NCBI GenBank assembly: GCA_963835465.1
Contig: CAWIFR010000006.1
Span: forward strand, 586,949-650,948
DNA: 64,000 nt
Direction: 5' to 3'
Origin: Bog-756 sp963835465
GTDB taxonomy: Bacteria > Actinomycetota > Acidimicrobiia > Acidimicrobiales > RAAP-2
Shown here: piece after piece, positions 1-10,077 of the stretch
Layout of the letters: each line of letters begins with the position of its first letter
Position numbering within the stretch: the first letter of the stretch is position 1
Notes under the pieces: generated by a model
What the model was told of the DNA's origin: nothing
Seen by the model: the letters and a program-made list of their open reading frames with translations, nothing else
Database searches by the model: none
Translations under genes and position numbers: made by a program

Positions 1-66
1 TGTTCCGCCACGATCAGCCCTCCTCTTCCATCGGTCTACCGGCCGGACGTCGCGGCCGGGAGGCCC

Positions 67-1214
67 TCAGCCTTCCACGTCGGCCAGCGCCGCGGCCAGC
101 CTAGGGGCGAGTTTGTCATAGTCGAAGGATGCCTCGGCCCGGCGGCGGGATGCCCGGCCCATCCGCTCGCGGAGGCCAGATCGGCCAACAGCTCGTCGAT
201 GGCCCGTGCCGCCGCACCGGCGTCGGTGGTCCGCCGGACCACCGTGCCGGTGATCCCGTCCTCCACCGCCTCGCCGGCACCCCCCGAGCCGGCCGGCCAC
301 CTGGGGCACGCCGGCCGCCGCGGCCTCCAGGAAGACGATGCCGAACCCCTCCTGCTCCAGGCCCATCCATCGGTTGCGGCACAGCATGACGAAGACGTCG
401 GCGGCACCCACCAGCCGGGGCAGGTCGGCGTCGGTCACCCCGCCGAGGAGGCGCACCGGAGCCGAGTACTCGGCGATGCGGCCGGCCAGGCGGTCCGAGT
501 CACGCCCCCGCCCGGCGATGGCCACCGTCAGGTCGGGCCGTCCGGCCCGCAGGCGGACTGCCGCGTCGATGAGGACGTCCATCCCCTTCCGCGGCACCAG
601 GCGGCTGACGCTGACCACCAGAGGTCCGTCGGCCGGGAGGCCGAGGTCGATCCGGGCCAGCGCCCTCTCGGCGGCGTCGAGGGGACGGAACCGTTGCGAG
701 GTCCACCCCGGGGGGGATCTCCACCACCGGGGGCATGCCACCTCGTCGCGAGTGCGCGGCCGCCTCGGCCGCCGGATAGCCACCGGCCGAGACGGCCAGC
801 CGGCTGTGGCGGAGCACATGGGCGACCAGCTGGCGACTGACCGGGAGTCGACCCGGGGATGGCCACCTCGGCCCCGTGGAGAAGCACGGCGTAGGGGAGC
901 CCGAGCCGGGGCCCGAGCAGGCCGAGCGGAAAGACCGGATCGAGGACCACGAGGTCCGCGCCGAACCGCTGGGCCGTGTCACGGATCCGCCGGGCCAGGC
1001 GCGGGGTCGGGGCCAGCACGCGGCTCGGCCGTCCGCTCGATGCGGATGCCCCGCTCGGCCTGGGCCCGGTCGAAGGCGTCGGCATCGGGGTGGGAGCGGG
1101 CGGTCAGCACCACGAAGGAGTCGGGGTCCATCCGGCGACCAGAGCTCCCACAGGTAGGCCTGGATGCCGCCCGACCTTGGGCGGGAAGTCGTTGGTGACC
1201 AGCAGGTGGGTCAC
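67..1214 (-). CDS. GT4-family glycosyltransferase, frameshifted
   Basis: A GT-B fold glycosyltransferase of family 4, probably using a nucleotide sugar to glycosylate a lipid or polysaccharide acceptor at the membrane (PimB-like enzymes are the nearest type I recognise). The reading frame must be pieced together. The N-terminus is MTHLLVTNDFPPKVG from the GTG at 1214; then comes VVLTARSHPDADAFDRAQ, a middle part with LLHGAEVAIPG, the donor-binding half with VSVSRLVPRKGMDVLIDA and EGFGIVFLEAAAAGVPQVAG, and the end LAAALADVEG. Frame changes fall near 1160, 1010, 850, 700, 295 and 180. This is too many for an old pseudogene whose protein sequence is otherwise pristine, so sequencing error is likely. 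Its GTG overlaps the queG stop (GTGA), implying translational coupling. Acceptor specificity cannot be told. Confidence 0.75.
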
Positions 1215-2366
1215 GGGGCGGGCGCCACCAGGTCGTCCCGGCCCAGCCGACGGGCAGCCCAGCGGGCGTGCTCGGCGAGGAGGGGGTCGCTCGACCGCCA
1301 GCCAGTGGCGGAGGGCCGACTCGGTGCCGGCATGGGTCCCGTCGCCGCTGTTGCCCAGGGCCACCAGGGCGTTGCGGCGAAGGTAGCGGGGATCCCGGTC
1401 GGCGATGTACCAGCGGCCGTGCGCAGGCCAGCAGCTGCTCGTCGGTGGCCCCGAGGAGGTCGAGCAGGTCGACCGCGGCCGGGGTCCTCGTCGGGGAGCG
1501 GCGGAGGTGGGTCCCGGCGGTCGGCGATCCGGTTGATGGGACAGACCTGCTGGCACTCGTCGCAGCCGTAGATGCGGTCACCCAGCGCCTCGCGGTACTC
1601 CTCGGGGAAGGGGCCCGGGGCCTGGACCAGCCAGGCCAGGCACCGGCGGGCGTCGACGCACTCCCGGCGCAACCAGGGCGCCGGTCGGGCAGGCGGTCAT
1701 GCACCGGGTGCAGCTCCCGCACCCCTCGGCGTGGGCGGCGGCTCGGACCGGTCGGGTCGGAGGGGGGCGTCGGTGACCACCGAGCCCAGGACGAACCACG
1801 AGCCCGGACCCGGGAGGAGGAGGAGGGAGTTCTTCCCGAACCAGCCGAGGCCGGCCCGGTGGGCGGCGGCCCGGTCGACCAGGGCGTTGTCGTCGCAAGA
1901 CCACCGAGGCCCGCCAACCCGAGGGACCGGAGGTGGTCGGCGACGGGGCCGAGGGCCCGCGCGGAGCGACCCGTAGTGGTCGGAACGGGCGTAGCGGGCC
2001 ACCCGTCCCTCGATCGGGTGGACGGCGGGGTCCGGACCGGCTGGTCCACCGGCTCGGGTCGGCTTCGGGCCGACGGTAGCTCCAGGCCCCGACGACCAGG
2101 GACCGGGCCCCGGGGAGGATTCGGGACGGATCGGTCGAGCGGTCGGGATTCCGGTAGGTGAACTGCATCTCGGCGTGCAGGCCCTGTTGCGCGGCGCTGA
2201 AACAGGTGCCGGCGAGTCTCTTCGAAGACCTCGGTCGTGGTGATGCCGACCGAGTGCAGGCCGGCGGCCCGGCCGATCTCCACCAGAACGCGGCCGAGCC
2301 CCGGGCCGCGTCGCCGTCGGACGGTCCCTCCAGGTCGGGCGGGTCGGAGAGCTGGGCTCGGGGCAC
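1211..2366 (-). CDS. queG: Epoxyqueuosine reductase QueG, frameshifted
   Basis: Cobalamin-dependent iron-sulfur enzyme that reduces epoxyqueuosine to queuosine in tRNA anticodons. Recognisable pieces lie in different frames. They are VEIGRAAGLHSVGITTTEVF near the N-terminus, MQFTYRNPDRSTDPSRILPGAR with its family-typical spacing, GLGWFGKNSLLLLPG, and two ferredoxin-like cysteine clusters (CGSCTRCMTACPTGAL and CDECQQVCPIN) for two [4Fe-4S] centres. The C-terminal HEAT-like end (YLRRNALVALGNSGDG, LAEHARWAARRLG) is also there. The GTG at 2366 gives a normal N-terminus; several frameshifts lie between 1400 and 2330. The family identity is secure; the pairing with a glycosyltransferase looks like a positional operon only. 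No other queuosine gene is present in the window. Confidence 0.82.
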
Positions 2367-2449
2367 GCCCCCATGCTCGCACGGCGCCGGCGGCGATCCG
2401 GTATCACGGCGCGGTGGCCGGTCCCAGCCCCCGAGTTCGATGGGTCCGC

Positions 2450-2752
2450 TCAGCCAACGTCGCGTGAGTGACGAACGCCGGGGACCAGACCGGCCTGCTC
2501 CAGGAGTCGCACGGCGCGGGCCTCCTCGACATCGACCACGATGGCATCCTCGGGCTCCCGTCCGACGATGAACGACACCACACAGTCGTCGCAGACCGAC
2601 GTGTGCCGGTGCACGCAGTCCGCGCAGTCGATGGTGAATGCGGCCGGCGGATCGCCGCCGAGCCGCGATTCCGGGCCGGACAACGAGACGGGAACGGGGG
2701 TGAACGGCACGGTGCAGCCTCCAGGGATGGTTGGTTCGATTGCGGTCTCCAT
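2450..2752 (-). CDS. Small Cys-rich conserved protein
   Basis: A 100-aa protein with the motif CADCVHRHTSVCDDCVV in its middle. The four cysteines arranged C-x2-C-x7-C-x2-C look like a zinc-ribbon or small metal site. The rest is acidic and has no signal peptide or membrane segment. I recall similar uncharacterised small proteins in actinobacterial genomes but no assigned function. It stands alone between queG and a hydroxyacid dehydrogenase on the same strand. Metal binding is an inference from cysteine spacing only. Confidence 0.6.
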   Translation of the reverse strand: METAIEPTIPGGCTVPFTPVPVSLSGPESRLGGDPPAAFTIDCADCVHRHTSVCDDCVVSFIVGREPEDAIVVDVEEARAVRLLEQAGLVPGVRHSRDVG

Positions 2753-2864
2753 GTCCCGCCATCATGAGGCGAGGGTGTGACACCATCCGAACTGGGATGT
2801 CGTGCCGGGTCGGCCGCCTGCCACCACGACCGGTTCCGGGGTCGGGGTCGGTCGACCACCCGGA

Positions 2865-2884
2865 CCACCGGCCGTCCCCGGTGG
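2865..2884 (-). terminator. GC-rich hairpin after hydroxyacid dehydrogenase
   Basis: Perfect 7-bp inverted repeat (CCACCGG / CCGGTGG, 6-nt loop) about 30 bases past the stop of the minus-strand dehydrogenase. There is no T-tract, so it is at best an actinobacterial-style U-less terminator; it may be chance in such GC-rich DNA. Confidence 0.3.
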
Positions 2885-2916
2885 ACACCGCCACCGTCCG
2901 GACGCGATTGACCGCG

Positions 2917-3838
2917 TCAGTACCCGGCGTCGGGGTCGACCAGGCCCACGAGCTCCTGGCCGGCCCCGAACCGAACCACGTTGGTGCGGATGCGCTCGGC
3001 GAGGAGAGGCCGGATCATCTCGATGGTGTCCGCGGTATGAGGTGTGATGATGCAGTTGGACAGCCCCCAGAGGGGATGGCCGTCGGGCAGCGGCTCGGGA
3101 TCGGTCACGTCGAGCGCCGCCCCGGCGATGGAGCCGGCAGCCGAGCGCGGCCACCAGGGCGTCGGTGTCCACGTGCGGACCCCGGGCCACGTTGACCAGC
3201 CACGTCGTGTCATCCATCCGGTCGAGCTGGCGGGCACCGATGATGCCGGTGGTCTCCGGCGTGAGGGCCAGCGCCAGGTAGACCACCAGGGACCCGGGCA
3301 GTACCGCGTCCAGCTCGCTCACCGGTACCGTCCTGGCCGCCCCCGGCATGGGCTGCTCCTTGCGACGGACCACCGTGGCCTCCACCCGGAACGGGGCCAG
3401 CTGCTCGAGCAGCTTGGCGGTGATCCCGCCGCCCCCGAGAATGGTCACCCGCTGGTCGTAGAGACTGGTGCCGGCGGCCTGGCCCCACGAGCGCGCCGCG
3501 ATGCGGGTGGGCAGGTGCCGGAGGCCGGCCAGGGAGAGCGCCAGGGCGTGCTCGGCCACGGGTTCGGCATAGGACCCCTTGGCGCAGGTCCACAGGTGGT
3601 CGTGGTCGATCAGGCCGTGCGCGAGGACCTTCTCCACCCCGGCGAACGGCAGCTGCACCCAACGCAGGGTGGGGGTGCCCGCCACCTGCTTGGCCAGGCC
3701 CTCGACCTCCATGGGGTCCAGCCAGACCAGCGCGTCGGGCTCCTCGTTGATGTCGACCAACGTCCCGCCACCGGCGACGATGGCATCGGTGGCGAACGTG
3801 GCGTGCTGGGGTCCGAGGGCGACGCGGGGTGAAGGCAT
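2917..3838 (-). CDS. D-isomer-specific 2-hydroxyacid dehydrogenase, frameshifted
   Basis: NAD(P)-dependent oxidoreductase acting on a 2-hydroxy/2-keto acid. The Rossmann glycine motif is seen as VTILGGGGITAKLL (about residues 130-143). The catalytic arginine lies in NVARGPHVDTDAL, the glutamate in DVTDPEPLPDGHPLW and the catalytic histidine in IITPHTADTIEM. About 305 aa when joined, on the short side for the family, as in glyoxylate/hydroxypyruvate reductase-like members. One frameshift near 3140 separates the NAD-binding half from the last 75 residues. Start ATG at 3838. The substrate is not predictable. It is divergent from the acyl-CoA ligase at 3986, leaving about 150 bases for both promoters. 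Confidence 0.78.
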
Positions 3839-3985
3839 CGACGCACATTATCCATCCCGTCGGCGGACCGGCGCCCCGGCGCACGGCTCTGCCGGCCGGC
3901 GGAGCAGGCGTTGCCGTCCCGCATTTGATTCAATGGGGGCGCCGGCGGCCGACCGCGGGGCACTCGGACCGATCGGGGGATACGA

Positions 3986-5545
3986 ATGATCGTGCAGTTC
4001 AATGTCCGGGACTTCCTGGACCGGGCCGAGGTGGCCTTTCCGGACCGGGTCGGGCTGATTGACGAGCCCGAGCAGCCGGCCGCGCCCTGGGCGCCACAGA
4101 CGTTCGCCGAACTGGCCGGTCGGGCCAGGGCCCAGGCCGTGGGGCTGGACCGACTGGGCATCGGGCCCGGCGAGCGGGTGGCCGTCGTGTCGCACAACTC
4201 CTCCCGACTGCTCACGTCCTTCTTCGGGGTGTGCGGCTGGGGCCGCATCCTGGTGCCGATCAACTTCCGCCTGGCCCGGGCCGAGATCGAGTACATCGTG
4301 GAGCACTCGGGCGCATCGGTACTGCTGGTCGACCCGGAGATCGGGGCCCAACTCGCCGGCATCGACGTCAAGCACCGTTTCGTCCTCGGGGCCGAGAGCG
4401 ATGAGGTGCTGTTCCCCGCCGAGGCGGCCGGGCCGCCGGGATCGGCCAACGCCCCCGACCACTGGGAGGCCGACGAGAACGCCACCGCCACCCTCAACTA
4501 CACCTCGGGGACCACGGCCCGGCCCAAAGGCGTGCAGTTGACCCACCGCAACTGCTGGGTCAACGCCTCCATGTTCGGTTGGCACATGCAGGTGGCCGAC
4601 GACGACGTCTACCTCCACACCCTCCCCATGTTCCACGCCAACGGATGGGGAATGCCCTGGGCGACCGCAGGCATGGGCTGCCCCCAGGTGGCCCTCCGCA
4701 AGGTCGACGGCACCGAGATCCTCCGGCGGGTGGAGCAGCACGGCGTGACGCTGCTCTGCGCAGCTCCGGCGGTGGTCAACGCCGTCCTCGACGCCGCACC
4801 CGAGTGGGACGGACCGATCCCCGGCCGGGACCGCACCCGGATCGTGGTGGCCGGGGCACCCCCGCCCAGCCGGACCATCGAGCGGGTCCAGTCCGAGCTG
4901 GGCTGGCAGTTCAACCAGATCTACGGGCTCACCGAGACCTCCCCCCTGCTCACCGTCAACCGGCACCGGTCCGAGTGGGACGAGCACGATGCCGGGCTCC
5001 GGGCCAGGAAGCTCATGCGGGCCGGCGCCCCGGCCGTGGGGACCACCGTCCGGGTGGACGACGACGGCGAGGTGGTGGTCAAGAGCAACACGGTCATGGC
5101 GGGTTACTGGAACCAGCCCGAGGAGACCGAGCGGGCGCTGGCCGGGGGTTGGTTCCACACCGGAGACGGTGGGCTCATTGACGACGAGGGACACCTCAGC
5201 ATCCTCGACCGGAAGAAGGATGTGATCATCACCGGCGGGGAGAACGTCTCGTCCATCGAGGTGGAGGACGCCGTCTTCTCCATGGACGGGGTGGCCGAGG
5301 TGGCGGTGATCGGCGTCCCCGACGAGCGATGGGGCGAGATGGTCATTGCCCTGGTGGTGCCGGTGGAGGGCGCCCCCCTGACCGAGGAGACGGTCATCGC
5401 CCACTGCCGCACGCTGCTCGCCGGCTACAAGTGCCCCAAGCGGGTGGAGCTCCGCGTCGAGCTGCCACGAACCGCCACCGGCAAGCTTCAGAAGTTCCGG
5501 CTCCGAGCCCCCTACTGGGAGGGGCTGGACCGGCAGGTCAACTGA
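3986..5545 (+). CDS. Acyl-CoA synthetase (AMP-forming)
   Basis: 519-aa ANL-superfamily ligase that activates a carboxylic acid to acyl-AMP and then acyl-CoA. The AMP-binding P-loop reads NYTSGTTARPKGVQLTHRN (about 170-190). The adenylate motif is IYGLTETSPLL, the hinge and C-terminal domain give GWFHTGDGGLIDDEGHLSI and DRKKDVIITGGENVSSIEVE, and the catalytic lysine is in TGKLQKFRLR near the C-terminus. Length is normal for medium/long-chain fatty acyl-CoA or dicarboxylate-like ligases; the chain length accepted is not visible. The ATG at 3986 follows GGGGGA at good distance. It is convergent with the alpha/beta hydrolase, their stops being only 9 bases apart. Confidence 0.9.
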   Translation: MIVQFNVRDFLDRAEVAFPDRVGLIDEPEQPAAPWAPQTFAELAGRARAQAVGLDRLGIGPGERVAVVSHNSSRLLTSFFGVCGWGRILVPINFRLARAEIEYIVEHSGASVLLVDPEIGAQLAGIDVKHRFVLGAESDEVLFPAEAAGPPGSANAPDHWEADENATATLNYTSGTTARPKGVQLTHRNCWVNASMFGWHMQVADDDVYLHTLPMFHANGWGMPWATAGMGCPQVALRKVDGTEILRRVEQHGVTLLCAAPAVVNAVLDAAPEWDGPIPGRDRTRIVVAGAPPPSRTIERVQSELGWQFNQIYGLTETSPLLTVNRHRSEWDEHDAGLRARKLMRAGAPAVGTTVRVDDDGEVVVKSNTVMAGYWNQPEETERALAGGWFHTGDGGLIDDEGHLSILDRKKDVIITGGENVSSIEVEDAVFSMDGVAEVAVIGVPDERWGEMVIALVVPVEGAPLTEETVIAHCRTLLAGYKCPKRVELRVELPRTATGKLQKFRLRAPYWEGLDRQVN

Positions 5546-5554
5546 ACGGCCAAC

Positions 5555-6538
5555 TCAACGACTCGGCGCCGGCGGCCCGGGCCCAGCACCCACCCGGACC
5601 GATGCCAGCGATGCTGCTCCGGCGCCGCCGTCCTCCAACCACGCCCTGATCATCCCGGCCGTCCATGCCGGTGCCTCCAGCATGGGCACGTGGCCCACGT
5701 CGGGGGCCACCTCGAACCGCCAGGCGGGGTGAGAGGCGTGCATGCGCCGGGCCGAGGCCAGGGGCACCAGCACGTCCCGGGCCCCCTGGATCAGCAGGGT
5801 CGGCTGCTGCACCCGACCCAGGCGGTCCATGGTCCGGGCGGGTCGGGCCACGAGCAGGGACAGGGAGCGGGCCGACCGGAGGTAGGCCTCGTCAGCTGCG
5901 GCCCGGTCCAGTCGCTCGGTCAGCTGGATATGGGCCTCGACCACCTCGGCCGGCACCCGGGACGGGTCGACGCAGCAGACGCCGAGCACCCGGCGAACGG
6001 TCTGCTCGGCGGTCGTGCGCTGCCGACGCTGGGTGAGGTAGGTCTCGCCTACGCCGGGCACCGCGCACAGGAGGAAGTTGGCCACCACTCGGGGGTGGAC
6101 CAGACCCAGGCGAGAGGTAGGCAGGGCCGGGTCCACGAGGACGAGGCCGGCCACGCTGTCCGGTTCGTCGGCCGCCTGGAGCGCGCCCACCAACCCACCC
6201 ATCGAGTTGCCCATCACGATGGCCGGTCCCCTGCCTGGACGTTCGGCGGCCAGGACGGCCAGGACCCCGCTGAGCAGCCGCCGGTGGCCCTCCATGTCGG
6301 CGGTGCGGCCGGCTCCCGGCGTCAGCCCGTGGCCCAGCAGGTCGAGCGCCACCACCCGGGCGTGCGGACGGAGCCGAGGCCCGATGGCCGACCAGTTGAG
6401 ATGGGAGCCACCCAACCCGTGCAGGGCCACGACGAGCGGACCGTCGGGTGGACCGCCCATATCCAGCACATGGGCCGGACCGTCCACGTCCAGTAGCCGC
6501 GACCGGGCGCCGACAGGGAAGGGTGCGCTCACCGACAC
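5555..6538 (-). CDS. Alpha/beta hydrolase
   Basis: 327-aa alpha/beta-hydrolase-fold protein. The oxyanion segment is VVALHGLGGSHLNW and the nucleophile elbow is GNSMGG (Ser about residue 110). The acid is probably the Asp in QGARDVLVPLASA and the histidine lies in DVGHVPMLEAP near the end. No signal peptide. Family members include esterases, lipases and haloalkane or C-C hydrolases; nothing visible narrows the substrate. GTG start. Confidence 0.85.
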   Translation of the reverse strand: MSVSAPFPVGARSRLLDVDGPAHVLDMGGPPDGPLVVALHGLGGSHLNWSAIGPRLRPHARVVALDLLGHGLTPGAGRTADMEGHRRLLSGVLAVLAAERPGRGPAIVMGNSMGGLVGALQAADEPDSVAGLVLVDPALPTSRLGLVHPRVVANFLLCAVPGVGETYLTQRRQRTTAEQTVRRVLGVCCVDPSRVPAEVVEAHIQLTERLDRAAADEAYLRSARSLSLLVARPARTMDRLGRVQQPTLLIQGARDVLVPLASARRMHASHPAWRFEVAPDVGHVPMLEAPAWTAGMIRAWLEDGGAGAASLASVRVGAGPGPPAPSR

Positions 6539-6584
6539 GAGGCTACCGGCCGCCGAGGTGACCGGTTCCGGTCGCCGCCCGGGA

Positions 6585-8102
6585 TCAGCCGCCGTCGCCC
6601 GATGGAAAGTGCAAGGCGATGGTTCCCGGCCCGCCTTCGGCCGCGGACTCCCCGGACCCAGAACCGGCGGGCGCGGGCCACCGGGTGGTCACCGACTTCA
6701 GCCGGGTGTTGAACCGGACGCCCTCCATCCCGTGCACGTGGGCGTCGCCGAACAGCGAGTCCTTCCATCCCCCGAAGGAGTAGTACGCCATCGGCACCGG
6801 GATGGCCACATTTACGCCGACCATCCCCACCTGCACCTCCCTGCGGAACCGGCGGGCGGCATGGCCGTCCCGGGTGAAGATGGCGGTCCCGTTGCCGTAG
6901 GGGTTGGCGTTGACCAGTTCGATAGCGTCATCCAGCGTCTCGACTCGCAGGACCGAGAGCACCGGGCCGAAGATCTCGTCCCGGTAGACCTGCATGGACG
7001 GGGTGACGTGGTCGACCAACGTCGGGCCGACGAAGAACCCCTCGTCGCCCCCCGGCACCTTGACCTCCCGCCCGTCGACCACCACGGTGGCCCCCTCGCC
7101 CTCGGCCGAGCCGACATACCCGGCCACGCGGTCCCGGTGGGCGGCAGTGATCAACGGGCCCATGTCGGAGGCGGGATCGGTGCCGGGTCCGGTGACGAGG
7201 GCGGAGGCTCGCTGGGCCAGGGCCTGGACCAACGGGGCGGCATCCCCCACGGCCACCACCGCCGACACCGCCATGCAGCGCTCGCCGGCCGACCCGTACC
7301 CCGCGGCGGTCAGGGCATCGGCGGCGGCGTCCACGTCGGCGTCGGGGAGTACGACGGCGTGGTTCTTGGCCCCACCGAGGGCCTGGCAGCGCTTGCCGGC
7401 CCCGGTGGCCCGCTCGAAGACGTGGCGGGCTACCGGCGTCGATCCGACGAAGGAGACACCGGCCACGCCGGGGTGGTCGAGCAACGCGTTCACCGCCACC
7501 GAGTCGCCGTGGACGACGGTGAACACGTCGTCGGGGAGGCCGGCCTCCCGCCACAGGTCAGCGATCAACAGCGACGGCGAGGGGTCGCGCTCGGACGGCT
7601 TCAGGATGAACGTGTTGCCGCAGGCGATGGCTACGGGGTACATCCACATGGGCACCATCACCGGGAAGTTGAACGGCGTGATCCCAGCCACCACCCCGAG
7701 GGGCTGCCGGCTGGAGGAAGCGTCGACACCGTTCGAGACGTCCTCGGAGAACTCCCCCTTCAGCAGGTGGGGGATGCCGCACGCGAACTCGATGACCTCG
7801 ATGCCCCGGGCTACTTCGCCCAGGGCATCCTCCACCACCTTGCCGTGCTCGGCGGTGATCAGACGGGCCAGGTCGTCACGGTGCCGGTCGGCCAGCTCCC
7901 GGAAGGAGAAGAGGACGCGGGTGCGAGCGGTCAGTGAGGTATCCCGCCAGCCCTCCCAGGCGGCGAGCGAGCGTCGGACGGCGGCGTCCACGTCCGCCTC
8001 CGAGGCCAAGACCACCGTCCCGGTGACCTCGCCGGAGGCCGGGTCGAACACCGGTGCGGTGCGGGCCCGGTCGCCCTCTGTCGATGTGCCGATCCAGTTC
8101 AC
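6585..8102 (-). CDS. mmsA: CoA-acylating methylmalonate-semialdehyde dehydrogenase
   Basis: 505-aa aldehyde dehydrogenase of the MmsA type, which converts methylmalonate semialdehyde (or malonate semialdehyde) plus CoA and NAD to propionyl-CoA (or acetyl-CoA) with CO2 release. The family signature ITPFNFPVMVPMWMYPVAIA is present and the catalytic Cys276 lies in GSAGERCMAVSAV. The usual ALDH general-base glutamate is replaced (QALGGAKNHAVV), as expected in CoA-dependent members. The GTG at 8102 is preceded by AAAGGAG at 8-nt spacing and fixes the start; longer in-frame extensions upstream lack this. It takes part in valine, inositol or beta-alanine breakdown. The amine locus a few kb away makes the beta-alanine route plausible. 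Confidence 0.92.
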   Translation of the reverse strand: MNWIGTSTEGDRARTAPVFDPASGEVTGTVVLASEADVDAAVRRSLAAWEGWRDTSLTARTRVLFSFRELADRHRDDLARLITAEHGKVVEDALGEVARGIEVIEFACGIPHLLKGEFSEDVSNGVDASSSRQPLGVVAGITPFNFPVMVPMWMYPVAIACGNTFILKPSERDPSPSLLIADLWREAGLPDDVFTVVHGDSVAVNALLDHPGVAGVSFVGSTPVARHVFERATGAGKRCQALGGAKNHAVVLPDADVDAAADALTAAGYGSAGERCMAVSAVVAVGDAAPLVQALAQRASALVTGPGTDPASDMGPLITAAHRDRVAGYVGSAEGEGATVVVDGREVKVPGGDEGFFVGPTLVDHVTPSMQVYRDEIFGPVLSVLRVETLDDAIELVNANPYGNGTAIFTRDGHAARRFRREVQVGMVGVNVAIPVPMAYYSFGGWKDSLFGDAHVHGMEGVRFNTRLKSVTTRWPAPAGSGSGESAAEGGPGTIALHFPSGDGG

Positions 8103-8205
8103 AGGTCTCACTCCTTTAGCTGTGGTGCGGGGGGTGGCAGCGCCCGTGCTGCCGGGGCGATCCCGGGTGCCGGTCACACGCCCCTTCGGTGGCAGACTCG
8201 GGACC

Positions 8206-8921
8206 ATGCCCGACGCCCCCCCGAACGCAGACGGCCCGACGACCGAGCGCACCCGCCTGCGACGCCTGCCCGAACAGGGCTCGCACCGGAGGGAGGACCT
8301 TCATGCCGTGCTGGACGCCGGATTCGTGTGCCACCTCGGGATCGAGGTGGAGGGAGGCCCATGGTAGTGCCGACCAGCTACGGGCGGTCCGGCGACACCC
8401 TCTACCTCCACGGCTCGGTGGCCAGCCGGAGCCTGCGGGCGGCGCGCCAGCCCGTACCGGTGTGCGTGACCGTGACCTTGGTCGACGGGGTGGTGCTGGC
8501 CCGCTCGGTCTTCAACCATTCGGTCAACTATCGCTGCGCCATGGTCTTCGGCATCCCCGAGGTGCTCACCGAGCCGGCCGACAAGCTGTCCGGCCTGCAG
8601 GTCATCAGCGACCATGTGGCCCCGGGCCAGTGGGAGTACGCCCGACTCCCCTCGGACAAGGAGGTGGCCGCCACCACGGTGCTCCGCCTTGCCCTGGACG
8701 AGGCGTCGGTGAAGGTCAGCGAGGGACCGCCCGATGACGGGGACGGCCCCGACGGGGCGCTCCTGGTGTGGGCCGGAGAGGTCCCGCTGCGGACGGTGCG
8801 GCTCGACCCGGTGGCCGATCCCTCGCTGGCGGAGGGCATCGGGCTGCCCGCCCATCTTCGGGAGGGGCCCATTGCTCCGGGAACGACACCGTGGCGGGAG
8901 CTCGAGCTCGGTCGCCCATGA
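8206..8921 (+). CDS. Pyridoxamine-phosphate-oxidase-like flavin protein, frameshifted
   Basis: Split-barrel flavin/nucleotide-binding protein of the NimA-like group. The first frame (from ATG 8206) contains LHAVLDAGFVCHLGIEVEGGP. The next frame continues without loss as VVPTSYGRSGDTLYLHGSVA and RSVFNHSVNYRCAMVFG, the classical NimA-type signature. The frames join with a single-base shift near 8360, giving about 237 aa. Members bind FMN, F420 or haem and are usually reductases or antioxidants; the exact role is unknown. Divergent from mmsA, about 100 bases apart. Confidence 0.75.
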
Positions 8922-8945
8922 CCAGGGCACTCGGCGCGTCTCCGT

Positions 8946-10067
8946 TCAGTTGAGGAACGGGGCCAACGGGACGGCAGCCATGCCGTGGGCCGCGGCCACC
9001 GGTTCGTAGACCACTGCACCCTCCACGACGTTGACCCCCTCGGCCAGGGCCGGGTCGGACCGGACGGCCTCGCGCCAGCCGTGGTTGGCGATGTCGAGCA
9101 CATAGGGAAGGGTGGCATTGACCAGCGCATGGGTGGACGAGTGGGGCACGGCACCGGGCATGTTGGCCACGCAGTAGAAGATCGAGCCGTTGACCTCGAA
9201 GGTTGGGTCCGAGTGGGTGGTGGGTCGCGTGGACTCGAAGCAGCCACCCTGGTCCACCGAGATGTCCACCAGTACCGATCCCTCGCGCATCCTGGCCACG
9301 AGGTCGTCGGAGACCAGCTTGGGGGCCTTCGCCCCGACCACCAGCACAGCACCGATGACGATGTCCGCGTCCACGCAGGTCTCCTCGATGGCGTGGGTGC
9401 TCGAGGCCACCGTCTCCAGCCCCCCACGGAAGTGGTGGTCCACCTGACGGAGCCGCTCCAGATTGCGGTCGAGGATGTAGACCTCGGAGTGCATGCCGAC
9501 GGCCAGGGTGGCTGCGGCCATGCCGGCCACTCCGGCCCCGAGGATGACCACCTTGGCGCAACGTACCCCGGGCACCCCGCAGACCAGCACGCCGCGGCCG
9601 CCCCCGGGCCTCATCAGGTGGTGGGAGCCCATCAGGGGGGCCATGCGGCCGGCCACCTCGCTCATCGGGGTGAGCAAGGGCAGCGAATTGTCGGCCAGCC
9701 GGACCGTCTCGTAGGCGATGGCCGTGTTGCCCGCGGCCACCAGCGCATCGGTGCAGGGGAGCGAGGCGGCCAGATGGAGGTAGGTGAAGAGGACCTGGTC
9801 CTTGCGCAGGTCCAGGCGGGGGTACTCCTCGATCACCGGCTCCTTCACCCCCAGGATCATGTCCGAGGCTCCCCAGATCTCGTCGGGGTCGGCCACCATG
9901 GTGGCCCCGGTGGCGCTGAAGTCCTCATCGGGGATGGACGAGCCGACGCCGGCACCGGTCTCCACGTAGACGGAGTGGCCGGCCGAGGTGAGTTCTCGCA
10001 CCCCGGCCGGGGTGATGGCCACCCGGTACTCGTCGTCCTTCACCTCTTTGGGTACGCCAACGATCAT
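8946..10067 (-). CDS. ald: Alanine dehydrogenase
   Basis: 373-aa NAD-dependent enzyme interconverting L-alanine with pyruvate plus ammonium. The N-terminal substrate domain starts MIVGVPKEVKDDEYRVAITP, with Arg15 and Lys/His positions typical of the family. The Rossmann motif is VVILGAGVAGMAAATLAVGM and the NAD-contacting region is DISVDQGGCFESTRPTTHSD. Length is canonical. GAGGAG stands 8 bases before the ATG. It lies 10 bases behind the APC permease and is the last gene of a three-gene minus-strand operon with the aldehyde dehydrogenase. In that setting it probably recycles alanine made by the aminotransferase encoded divergently, regenerating pyruvate and releasing ammonia. A CxxxxxxC-containing stretch around GVLVCGVPGVRCAK is slightly longer than in common Ald sequences. 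Confidence 0.93.
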   Translation of the reverse strand: MIVGVPKEVKDDEYRVAITPAGVRELTSAGHSVYVETGAGVGSSIPDEDFSATGATMVADPDEIWGASDMILGVKEPVIEEYPRLDLRKDQVLFTYLHLAASLPCTDALVAAGNTAIAYETVRLADNSLPLLTPMSEVAGRMAPLMGSHHLMRPGGGRGVLVCGVPGVRCAKVVILGAGVAGMAAATLAVGMHSEVYILDRNLERLRQVDHHFRGGLETVASSTHAIEETCVDADIVIGAVLVVGAKAPKLVSDDLVARMREGSVLVDISVDQGGCFESTRPTTHSDPTFEVNGSIFYCVANMPGAVPHSSTHALVNATLPYVLDIANHGWREAVRSDPALAEGVNVVEGAVVYEPVAAAHGMAAVPLAPFLN

Positions 10068-10077
10068 CTGCCGCTCC

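Noticed and set aside
3848..5404. 518-aa minus-strand open frame
   Set aside because: Antisense to the acyl-CoA ligase, which has all family motifs in order.
6078..7937. 619-aa plus-strand open frame
   Set aside because: Antisense to the alpha/beta hydrolase and mmsA, both with complete motifs; composition is typical of a shadow frame.
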